A DNA stretch of 46,135 nucleotides from Salinivirgaceae bacterium (lineage in GTDB: Bacteria; Bacteroidota; Bacteroidia; Bacteroidales; SZUA-534). Positions within the stretch are counted from its first letter, which is position 1. Every line of letters begins with the position of its first letter. The notes beneath the pieces are model-generated. The model had not been told where the DNA came from and made no database searches. It saw only the letters and a program-made list of their open reading frames with translations. This document shows positions 39,416-46,135 of this stretch, one piece after another. Location of the stretch: the NCBI GenBank assembly GCA_024405635.1, contig JAKSOL010000006.1, positions 1 through 46,135 on the forward strand, read 5' to 3'. The translations under genes were made by a program, and so were the position numbers.

Positions 39416-40230
39416 CAGTATTGTTCTTTTTCCGATGGGAAATTAACGTTTTTCACATCGTCAACATATTGATTAACAGCAGTTTTAATTTCGTCGGCCA
39501 AGTTTAGGTAGCGGCGAAGAAAACGTGGAGCAAACTCTTGTGTTATGCCCAACATGTCGTGCATCACAAGCACTTGACCATCAACTTCGCTACCTGCGCC
39601 TATGCCAATAATCGGAATATTGACTTCTTGGGCAACTTTTGCAGCCAATGTTGCAGGAATTTTTTCAAGCACAATGCCAAAGCAACCAAGTTCTTCAAGC
39701 AATTTGGCGTCGGCTATTAGTCGTTCGGCTTCTTTTTCTTCTTTAGCTCTAACTCCGTAAGTGCCAAATTTGAATATGCTTTGTGGTGTTAATCCAAGGT
39801 GCCCCATAACTGGAATGCCAGCCGAGATGATGCGTGAAATGGATTCCTGTATTTCTTGTCCGCCCTCAATCTTAATGGCGTGTGCTCCCGATTCTTTCAT
39901 TACTCTGATGGCAGAATTTAGGGCCTCAATTGAGTTGCCTTGATAGGTGCCAAATGGCAAATCGACAACCACAAGTGCGTGATTTACAGCACGAACTACT
40001 GATGCTGCGTGGTAAATCATATAATCGAGTGTCATTGGCAAGGTGGTTTCGTAGCCTGCCATTGTGTTTGATGCCGAATCGCCAACCAATATAACATCAA
40101 TGCCCGATGCGTCAATTAGTTTTGCCATGCTGTAATCGTAGGCTGTTAGCATCGCTATTTTTTCGCCACGTTGTTTCATTTCTTGCAACGTGAGCGTTGT
40201 AACCCGTTTAACTTCTTTGTGAACTGACAT
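39415..40230 (-). CDS. panB: 3-methyl-2-oxobutanoate hydroxymethyltransferase PanB
   Basis: 271 residues from the ATG at 40230 ([12 protein letters not shown]). Conserved PanB motifs: [38 protein letters not shown] (metal Asp), [48 protein letters not shown]. It makes ketopantoate for coenzyme A in the cytosol. It follows the PAP2 gene after 32 bases and overlaps the next gene. Confidence 0.97.
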   Translation of the reverse strand: MSVHKEVKRVTTLTLQEMKQRGEKIAMLTAYDYSMAKLIDASGIDVILVGDSASNTMAGYETTLPMTLDYMIYHAASVVRAVNHALVVVDLPFGTYQGNSIEALNSAIRVMKESGAHAIKIEGGQEIQESISRIISAGIPVMGHLGLTPQSIFKFGTYGVRAKEEKEAERLIADAKLLEELGCFGIVLEKIPATLAAKVAQEVNIPIIGIGAGSEVDGQVLVMHDMLGITQEFAPRFLRRYLNLADEIKTAVNQYVDDVKNVNFPSEKEQY

Positions 40231-40262
40231 CTTACAAATTTTTATTTTGCTGATAATCAATA

Positions 40263-40841
40263 TTATACTTCATTGGCTTGTTTGCCGTACTTTTCTGTTA
40301 AAAATTGGTGCAATTTGTATGCCACAGCACCTGCTGCAATGCCAAGTAATGCTCCGCACAACACATCGGCGGGGTAGTGCATGCCTAGGTAAATGCGTGA
40401 GTATGAAATAATTGCAGCCCAAACAAACATTGTAATTGTGAGCCAACGTTTGATTAGTATTAGCGAAACAAACGTGGCTATTGAAAACATGTTTGCAGCA
40501 TGCGATGATACAAAACCATACAAGCCTCCTCGTTTGTTGTTTACTAAATGAATAATGTCTTGAATTTCAAGGTTATGCGATGGTCGATAACGGCAAACTA
40601 CATTTTTGAATGCGTGTACTGAAACCGTGTCGGCTAACAAAATGGCAACACAAATACTAATGGCCAAAATCCACCAGTTTTTGGGGGCTTTGCGCCACAT
40701 AAAATAGAGTAGTGCTGCATATATTGGAATCCAAACCAACTTGCCGCTCACTGTCCACATCAAAGTGTCGAGAAAGGGTGTGTTGGCTCCGTTTATTAGC
40801 AACAACAACTGGCGGTCAAGTGTTTCGAGTTGCTCTAACAT
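40263..40841 (-). CDS. Phosphatase PAP2 family membrane protein
   Basis: 192 residues with five or six membrane helices. The three PAP2 phosphatase motifs are present in order: [21 protein letters not shown] (normally PSGH, here SSHA) and [13 protein letters not shown]. Members dephosphorylate lipid phosphates such as undecaprenyl pyrophosphate, which would fit with glycan synthesis nearby. The ATG overlaps the obgE stop (TAATG). Confidence 0.93.
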   Translation of the reverse strand: MLEQLETLDRQLLLLINGANTPFLDTLMWTVSGKLVWIPIYAALLYFMWRKAPKNWWILAISICVAILLADTVSVHAFKNVVCRYRPSHNLEIQDIIHLVNNKRGGLYGFVSSHAANMFSIATFVSLILIKRWLTITMFVWAAIISYSRIYLGMHYPADVLCGALLGIAAGAVAYKLHQFLTEKYGKQANEV

Positions 40842-41833
40842 TATTCGTTAATCGCTTTCCAGAGTAGGTCTTTCAGTTGGTCGATGCCTTTGTGTGCTAC
40901 CGACGAAATGAAAACGTGTGGCAAGTCTGTTGGTACAGTTTTTTCTAGCGCTTCTTGTAGTTCATCGTCAAGCATGTCGCTTTTTGTGATGGCCAAAACT
41001 CGTTGTTTGTCAAGCAATTCGGGGTTATACAAACGAAGTTCGTTTAGCAAAACCTCATAATCGGCAGCAATGTCATTGCTATCGGCTGGAACCATAAAAA
41101 GCAACACCGAGTTGCGTTCAATGTGGCGCAAGAATCGTAGGCCAATGCCTTTGCCTTCGTGGGCACCTTCAATAATACCAGGAATGTCGGCCATAACAAA
41201 CGAACGGTTGTCGCGATAGCTTACAATACCCAAATTAGGTTCAAGTGTGGTAAACGCATAGTCGGCAATTTTTGGTTTGGCAGCCGACACCACCGATAGT
41301 AAGGTTGATTTTCCGGCATTAGGGAAACCTACCAAACCAACATCGGCCAAAACTTTAAGTTCCAAAATGCGCCAGCCTTCTTCGCAAGGTTCGCCTGGTT
41401 GAGCAAAGCGAGGTGTGCGCATTGTGGCTGTTTTAAAGTGGTTGTTACCTTGTCCACCGCGGCCACCTTTCATCAGAATATGCTCTTCTTTGTCTTCGGT
41501 TATCTCAAAAAGAACCTCCATGGTTTCGGCATCGCGCACCACTGTGCCAAGAGGCACTTCAATAGTAACATCGTCGCCATCGCAACCTGTTTTGAGCGCA
41601 CCTTGACCATTGACGCCGTTTGTGGCAAATATGTGCTTTTGATATTGCAGATGCAGCAAAGTCCACATTTGGCTGTTGCCGCGCAAAATAACGTGTCCAC
41701 CACGGCCTCCATCGCCTCCATCGGGGCCGCCCCAAGGTTCAAACTTTTCGCGACGGAAGTGTACCGAGCCTGCTCCGCCTTTGCCGCTCTTGGCAAATAT
41801 CTTTACGTAGTCAATAAAATTCGAGTCTGCCAT
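40841..41833 (-). CDS. obgE: GTPase ObgE
   Basis: 330 residues. The glycine-rich Obg fold (about 1-158; [30 protein letters not shown]) precedes the GTPase domain with G1 [10 protein letters not shown]3 [15 protein letters not shown] and G4 TKSDM. It acts in ribosome assembly and stress control. It heads a five-gene minus-strand operon and has a -7 box 19 bases before its ATG. Confidence 0.97.
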   Translation of the reverse strand: MADSNFIDYVKIFAKSGKGGAGSVHFRREKFEPWGGPDGGDGGRGGHVILRGNSQMWTLLHLQYQKHIFATNGVNGQGALKTGCDGDDVTIEVPLGTVVRDAETMEVLFEITEDKEEHILMKGGRGGQGNNHFKTATMRTPRFAQPGEPCEEGWRILELKVLADVGLVGFPNAGKSTLLSVVSAAKPKIADYAFTTLEPNLGIVSYRDNRSFVMADIPGIIEGAHEGKGIGLRFLRHIERNSVLLFMVPADSNDIAADYEVLLNELRLYNPELLDKQRVLAITKSDMLDDELQEALEKTVPTDLPHVFISSVAHKGIDQLKDLLWKAINE

Positions 41834-41852
41834 TTCTTAAAAAAATAGGTTG

Positions 41853-41860
41853 CAAAGATA
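41853..41860 (-). promoter_or_regulatory. -7 promoter box of the obgE operon
   Basis: The minus strand reads TATCTTTG, a full match to TAnnTTTG, 19 bases before the obgE ATG. No convincing -33 at 19-21 bases. Confidence 0.55.
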
Positions 41861-42018
41861 TCGTTTTTTCCCGATAATCTTTTGGCAATGGTCGGCCTAC
41901 AAGGATGTATAATCGGTTTAAACCTATTGAACAATTTGTTGATGTAAACTTGAACGTTTTGCGTGTTTTTGTGTAACCAAAAAATGTAACAAATGAATAT
42001 TGTGGTATAATGTTTTGT

Positions 42019-42026
42019 TAAGTTTG
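42019..42026 (+). promoter_or_regulatory. -7 promoter box of the outer-membrane barrel gene
   Basis: TAAGTTTG matches TAnnTTTG, 29 bases before the ATG at 42056. The -33 region is weak. A perfect 10-bp palindrome GGTTTAAACC (41915-41924) lies about 95 bases upstream in the divergent intergenic region, significance unknown. Confidence 0.5.
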
Positions 42027-42055
42027 CATCCGATTAACAATTAAAACACTCTAAA

Positions 42056-42718
42056 ATGAAAAAACTAGTTTTATCGATGGCAGCTGTAGCTTTGTTTACA
42101 ATGGCTGCTAATGCACAAATTTGGGTTGGTGGTAGCATTGGTTACTCAACAGAAAGTGAAAAGGAAGCTTGGAAAAACTTTGAGAATAAAATTAAAGAGA
42201 GCAAGGATAAAACAACCACTATTTTAATAGCTCCAAAAGTTGGTTATCAGCTAAATGAGAAATTGGAAGTTGGTGGTTTGGTTTCGTTAAGCTCTTCAAA
42301 ATATTATCCTAACAAGATTGACGACAAAGAAGTTTGGAATAAAACTTTTTCGTATGCAATATCGCCTTTTGCACGCTATCAGTTTGCATCGTTTGGTAAG
42401 TTTGCTCTAAAGGCTGTTGGTATTGCTGCGTTTGGCCAAAGAATGCCTTCAAGCAATAACGGAAAAGATAAGACCAAGGGCGATAAAACTACCACATTGG
42501 CTTTGAGCGCTTATCCAATGATTTCTTACTCTTTGTCAGAAAAATTTGATTTGGAGGCTAGCCTAAACTTCTTCGGTTTATCGGCTTCAACTTCAACAAC
42601 TAAAGATGCCGACGATTCTGATATTAAGATTGTTGAAAACGAATTTGAGATTATGGGAACCTCAAACAACATTGCAACTACTGGCAACATTACCATTGGT
42701 TTTATTTACCATTTGTAA
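42056..42718 (+). CDS. Small outer-membrane beta-barrel protein
   Basis: 220 residues with a signal peptide (MKKLVLSMAAVALFTMAANAQ). The rest alternates amphipathic strands with glycine turns (GGSIGYSTESEKE, IAPKVGYQLNEKLEVGG, YAISPFARYQFASFGKFALKAVG, SYSLSEKFDLEASLNFFGLS) and ends GFIYHL, typical of an outer-membrane beta-barrel fold. The gene has its own -7 box and a strong terminator at 42743. Function unknown. Confidence 0.85.
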   Translation: MKKLVLSMAAVALFTMAANAQIWVGGSIGYSTESEKEAWKNFENKIKESKDKTTTILIAPKVGYQLNEKLEVGGLVSLSSSKYYPNKIDDKEVWNKTFSYAISPFARYQFASFGKFALKAVGIAAFGQRMPSSNNGKDKTKGDKTTTLALSAYPMISYSLSEKFDLEASLNFFGLSASTSTTKDADDSDIKIVENEFEIMGTSNNIATTGNITIGFIYHL

Positions 42719-42742
42719 TATAGTTTTTTGAATAAAGAACAC

Positions 42743-42787
42743 AAAAATCCCCAACTGACTATGGTCGGTTGGGGATTTTTGTTTTTT
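42743..42787 (+). terminator. Rho-independent terminator after the barrel gene
   Basis: AAAAATCCCCAACTGAC and GTCGGTTGGGGATTTTT pair with a short loop, followed by more T residues. The stem has A runs on the left, so it also could work on the minus strand, where it would end readthrough from the ASCH gene. Confidence 0.85.
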
Positions 42788-42859
42788 GCTAATTTCCGAC
42801 AAATAATGTTCCGCTAAGTCATAGAGTTGATGGGCGAGTGTACCAGCTCAAAAAAGCAG

Positions 42860-42882
42860 ACTCAGTAAATTTTGTACTGAGT
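42860..42882. repeat. Inverted repeat downstream of the ASCH gene
   Basis: ACTCAGTA (42860-42867) and TACTGAGT (42875-42882) form an 8-bp perfect stem. It lies in the gap between the barrel gene terminator and the right-hand zone and has no T tract. No function is evident. Confidence 0.4.
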
Positions 42883-42973
42883 TAATGGTTTTACCGAAGT
42901 TTTTCTCGGTGGTGGTGGTGTCGGCTTTTGGGGAGGGAGGTTAAATAAATGTACGTCTGCCTACCTTTATTAA

Positions 42974-43840
42974 TTATTTCGCTCTATTTATTTCTATGAC
43001 TTGACCGAGATGATAAACCACTTGCCAGAAACATAGTTCACCATTAGAATCTAAGTTTATGCCACCATTACAATCATCGTGAAGACGAGCAGGATTTCCT
43101 TTCTTGTCGAGCATTGGAGTGAAACTTATATCCTCAACCTTTACAAGCGCGGTATCTCGCTCTTTGTTATAACCAACAGCTAAGCTGAGATATTTATAGT
43201 TGATAGGAAGATATGGATAGTCGCCGTTATTCCAAATGAGAATATCGCCTAGTAGAGGATCGTTCTCGTCTATGACATTTGGGTTGTAGTTGAAAGTTCC
43301 GTCGTCAAAGAATTGCAAATACTTCTTATATGTAGTGTCTTTTATCTCTCTAAATTCCTCTTTCTTAACTCCTTCTACTATCTGATCAAAGTATACTTGC
43401 TTGATAACGAGGTACAATGTGTTTTCTTTAGTTGGTGCCTCGTCGTCGTCGTCATTTTTCTCCTCGTCTTCTATCTGTTCTAATTCTTCAGGACCATAGT
43501 TTTCCGCAAAGACTTTGTCTGGCAAAAGATCTAGTACATCATCAGGAAGAAGGTCGATAAGAGATAGAGGTATTAGTTCTTCAAGTGCCACTTCAAAATT
43601 AGCATCATCATCTTTTGGAATAATCTCGCTCGCATCATATTTGGCTTGTGTCATACACTTGTCATAAACCTTTGCTGGGATGTCAATAAATTCACCACTT
43701 TGATGTTCCTTGCACTCTTTAATAAAGTCTCCAACAAGTTTTATATCGCAATCTACGATGTCAACACTTGTCTCGTATTCACCAAAAAACTCACCATCAC
43801 GAAAGATGGCAAATCCGTACACAATAGAATGTTTTGTCAT
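42974..43840 (-). CDS. ASCH (PUA-like) domain protein linked to the Z1 gene
   Basis: 288 residues. The N-terminal part (about 1-120; SIVYGFAIFRDGEFFGEYET) is unassigned and ends in an acidic stretch (EDEEKNDDDDEAP). The C-terminal part (about 140-288) fits an ASCH domain: LVIKQVYFDQIVEGVKKEEFRE followed by YKKYL, LPINYKYLSLAVGYNKERDT, and CFWQVVYHLGQVIEINR. ASCH, EVE and YTH domains share a PUA-like fold; several bind RNA or modified bases in DNA. The gene starts 5 bases after the Z1 stop on the same strand, so the two are almost certainly co-translated. I infer it reads modified DNA or senses a nucleic-acid ligand for the defence system. The domain call is moderately sure and the role is speculative. 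Confidence 0.65.
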   Translation of the reverse strand: MTKHSIVYGFAIFRDGEFFGEYETSVDIVDCDIKLVGDFIKECKEHQSGEFIDIPAKVYDKCMTQAKYDASEIIPKDDDANFEVALEELIPLSLIDLLPDDVLDLLPDKVFAENYGPEELEQIEDEEKNDDDDEAPTKENTLYLVIKQVYFDQIVEGVKKEEFREIKDTTYKKYLQFFDDGTFNYNPNVIDENDPLLGDILIWNNGDYPYLPINYKYLSLAVGYNKERDTALVKVEDISFTPMLDKKGNPARLHDDCNGGINLDSNGELCFWQVVYHLGQVIEINRAK

Positions 43841-43845
43841 AGTTG

Positions 43846-46135
43846 TTATTTCTTTTTATTATTTAACTCCTTTAATTCCTTCTCTGTCAAATCCTCACTA
43901 TCAAGGATTTCTGCTTTTAAGTCTTCGTAAAGCACGTTATCTCTTTTGTTTAGTTTGAAGCTTACAACACTATCAATATTGTAGTGGATTGTCCAATCAC
44001 AAAGTCTATCTTTGTTGTATTCTTCTATTCTATTATAGTTATCAACAAGTGTATCTTTATCAGTTTTACACATACCATCAACTGAATAAAAATCATCCTT
44101 AAGTTTTACAAGAAGTAAACTGCCACTATAATCGCGTGAATTGCGGAATAGCATATACTTGAACTTCTTAGGAACAAATGGAAATACGCCATCGTTGTAC
44201 GACTCAATGTTCGACACATTATTAGGGTCGATAAATACATCGGTTCGCAACTTATACTTAAGCATCGAGTGTTCTTCTTGTTCAAGATATTTTGATGCAG
44301 TATTGACACTTATGACGCGGCTCTCATCTTCTTTAAACCCAAATAGAATATTCCAAAATGGGATGCCAGACAATGTCAGGCGAAGCACTCTGTTGTCTTC
44401 ATTGAAGAATCCTTCTTCTATGCCCAAATCCTTTTCATCTATAATCTCTTTGTCCTTCTCTTTGATATCACCGTTGAGAGCATACATTGAATTCTTTATG
44501 TTTTTTGGCGTCATAAGGACAGGCCAATAGAATGGAGTGTCACGCCAACCATCAGCCTCTTTACCATTCTGACGAATAAGCATAAGTACAGGATAATCTA
44601 CCGCCTCATCACGCGATGGTGCTGTGTCGGTTCGGCCATCGTCTGGAGCATCAATATAGTTTCCATTTATACGCACACGACTCATGTTGCGGTTTTCAAC
44701 ATAATGAACATGAACCTTTTTCTCTTTGTTCTCATCTTGCAATGAATATTCTATTGCAGCAAGCATTTCGTTCTCGTCCCACTCCAAACCTGCATTGTAT
44801 GTACAAACCTTGGTGTCTTCGTATATATATGTCGAACGAATCTTCTTGATAATGTCAGCGGCGGTTTGCACATCCATATCAAAGAATCCATCTGCAACAA
44901 AACCTATATATTTCTTGATGGTGTCATCAATATCAGCAATAGTTTTACTGATAGCACTCTTGGGACCTGTTTGGAACCCTACAGGCAATATACGTTGATG
45001 AGCTTTTATCAGCGAGACATTTGTGAGTCTTATCTTTTGAGACGCGCAAGGCTTTATGTGCTTGTCGTAACCTATAAATTCTGGCTTGAATGATATACTA
45101 TCATCGTCATCATATTTCATCAGTATAAGCTGATTACGAAGTTCTTCATCGATATCATTTATTTTCTTAAGAATATCATAGATATATCGAGTCGTATGGA
45201 AACGCATAACTGCCATATCTTCTTTGCTGCGTGAGCCATACATACGTGCATGCTGAAGCACTGTATCCATTTGGAAGTTCTTAGGGTCTCGGCCATAGAA
45301 GAAGCAGAGCATATTATCAATAGTAATGCCTCGATCAAGAATAGAGCCACCTATGAAGATGTTGGCTGTGCATGTAAGTTCGAGTTGTCCCTTCTCGTTA
45401 AGACATGACGCTACGTCATTGTCTGAATTGACTATTTGTGTTCTGTAATCATTGTTAGCAAATATCCTAACAATTCTCTCATTGATGTCGGCCAATGAAG
45501 GTAGTTCAACATTTATAAGACCTTCGTCTCGGCCTTTTTTATTTGACTCAACAAAGTCTGCATAAGCCTGTCCTATCATATCCTCAACACGCAGATCGAC
45601 TTTTTCATCAATAGTTGTCTTTGACAAGAACCACCTTTTGACGTCGTCAATAACTTTCTCAATCAGTTTATCTTGCCATTCATGAGCTGTTTTACCAGTG
45701 TCAAGGTGGATGAGGCAACTTGTGTAACACTCTTTACCTGTTTTTTCTTCTTGTATTGAACGAATTGCAGCCGACATGAAATAGCAGATGATTGATCTAG
45801 TAAGTCCATAGATATTCATTGAACCAATGCCATGGTCAATGTATCTTTTATCAGCCTTGCCCATAACATCAATACACTTAGGATCAACAGCGACAAACAG
45901 ATGAGAGTACATTGACTCAGGAGATTGAGAATCAACAAAATACTGCTGACCTCCAATATATCTATCATGAACTGGTACAAGCTCTGTGTGATGCGGCTTG
46001 AATTTTGGTGATATGTTGCTATCGTTGTCAATCACGATATAACCATCTGGTTGCAAGTATAGGGCGTACGGAGTTGCTGTAACTTGAAGAAAACGACAAT
46101 AGTCTGGTATCTGCAAGAATTCTGTTATTTGTTTC
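43846..46135 (-). CDS. Z1-domain superfamily II helicase-like protein, partial (5' end outside window)
   Basis: The reading frame is open to the right edge, so the N-terminus, with the Walker A motif expected there, lies beyond 46135; about 762 residues are visible. Helicase motif III appears as FLQVTATPYALYL (TATP at 46069-46080). The Z1 signature follows as IFIGGSILDRGITIDNMLCF and TVLQHARMYGSRSKEDM (motifs V and VI, about 45231-45356). The C-terminal half is divergent and ends Lys/Glu-rich. Iyer and colleagues linked Z1 proteins to restriction systems with MORC/MutL-type ATPases, DNA methylases and nucleases. The upstream partners probably lie beyond the right edge. Codon use is AT-richer than in the core, consistent with a transferred defence locus. 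Confidence 0.88.
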   Translation of the reverse strand, partial: KQITEFLQIPDYCRFLQVTATPYALYLQPDGYIVIDNDSNISPKFKPHHTELVPVHDRYIGGQQYFVDSQSPESMYSHLFVAVDPKCIDVMGKADKRYIDHGIGSMNIYGLTRSIICYFMSAAIRSIQEEKTGKECYTSCLIHLDTGKTAHEWQDKLIEKVIDDVKRWFLSKTTIDEKVDLRVEDMIGQAYADFVESNKKGRDEGLINVELPSLADINERIVRIFANNDYRTQIVNSDNDVASCLNEKGQLELTCTANIFIGGSILDRGITIDNMLCFFYGRDPKNFQMDTVLQHARMYGSRSKEDMAVMRFHTTRYIYDILKKINDIDEELRNQLILMKYDDDDSISFKPEFIGYDKHIKPCASQKIRLTNVSLIKAHQRILPVGFQTGPKSAISKTIADIDDTIKKYIGFVADGFFDMDVQTAADIIKKIRSTYIYEDTKVCTYNAGLEWDENEMLAAIEYSLQDENKEKKVHVHYVENRNMSRVRINGNYIDAPDDGRTDTAPSRDEAVDYPVLMLIRQNGKEADGWRDTPFYWPVLMTPKNIKNSMYALNGDIKEKDKEIIDEKDLGIEEGFFNEDNRVLRLTLSGIPFWNILFGFKEDESRVISVNTASKYLEQEEHSMLKYKLRTDVFIDPNNVSNIESYNDGVFPFVPKKFKYMLFRNSRDYSGSLLLVKLKDDFYSVDGMCKTDKDTLVDNYNRIEEYNKDRLCDWTIHYNIDSVVSFKLNKRDNVLYEDLKAEILDSEDLTEKELKELNNKKK

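Noticed and set aside
41399..41848. A 149-codon plus-strand frame opposite obgE
   Set aside because: Shadow frame; obgE is complete on the minus strand with all GTPase motifs.
42860..42882. Terminator for the Z1-ASCH genes
   Set aside because: The 8-bp inverted repeat has no T run on the minus strand; the stronger hairpin at 42743-42787 is the better candidate.
1..46135. tRNA, rRNA, riboswitches, insertion sequences with transposase, or CRISPR arrays
   Set aside because: Reading both strands I found no cloverleaf with a T-loop motif, no rRNA-like stretch, no repeat-spacer array and no transposase or integrase gene.

Overview
The window looks like chromosomal DNA of a Bacteroidota (order Bacteroidales) bacterium. 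Supporting signs are several promoters with the Bacteroidota -7 box TAnnTTTG, many Sec and lipoprotein (SPII) leaders, OmpA-like proteins with SprB-like and choice-of-anchor L domains, a FISUMP lipoprotein, GH97 and GH43 glycosidases, and a BY-kinase with a Gly-Tyr tail. I cannot name a genus. By eye the window has three composition zones: a more GC-rich, Prevotella-like left end (1 to about 9.1 kb), a long uniform core (9.2-42.7 kb), and an AT-richer right end (43-46 kb). Both ends look like accessory DNA flanking the core.

Left zone (1-9.1 kb): a carboxymuconolactone-decarboxylase-like gene cut by the window edge; an arsenic/thiol-redox cluster (ArsR, small thioredoxin, ArsF-like CxxC lipoprotein, ArsG/CcdA-like membrane protein, ArsP-type permease) with two near-identical promoter/operator elements; and a tightly overlapping operon (alpha/beta hydrolase, AraC regulator, flavodoxin-cyclophilin-like fusion, ABM monooxygenase). 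The operon shares a direct-repeat operator with the decarboxylase-like gene at exactly the same distance from the -7 box, so the AraC protein probably controls both. Palindromic repeat elements sit between genes and, in frame, inside two of these proteins. A decayed phage/toxin remnant, a GNAT acetyltransferase and a small Cys-rich protein follow, and this zone stops at the 3' end of mnmE.

Core zone (9.2-42.7 kb): mnmE and divergent kdsA; a membrane SpoIIE-type phosphatase; a FISUMP lipoprotein; divergent GH97 and GH43-CBM-esterase genes (a small hemicellulose/alpha-glycoside locus without SusC/SusD); an LTA-synthase-like phosphotransferase; then a long plus-strand run: OmpA/SprB-like protein, helical-repeat plus propeller protein, DUF554, asparagine synthase, GT4, Wza-like export protein, Wzc-like BY-kinase, WecA/MraY-like transferase, MltD-like transglycosylase, RlmB, M20 amidohydrolase and FKBP. 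asnB to the WecA-like gene forms an exopolysaccharide module. A minus-strand operon follows (obgE, PAP2, panB, rluA-like, choice-of-anchor L/OmpA), then a small outer-membrane barrel gene.

Right zone (43-46 kb): a Z1-domain helicase-like protein (N-terminus outside the window) and, 5 bases downstream, an ASCH-domain protein. Z1 proteins are known from MORC/MutL-type restriction systems, so this is probably the end of a defence locus. The ASCH partner is the most promising candidate for an under-described component.
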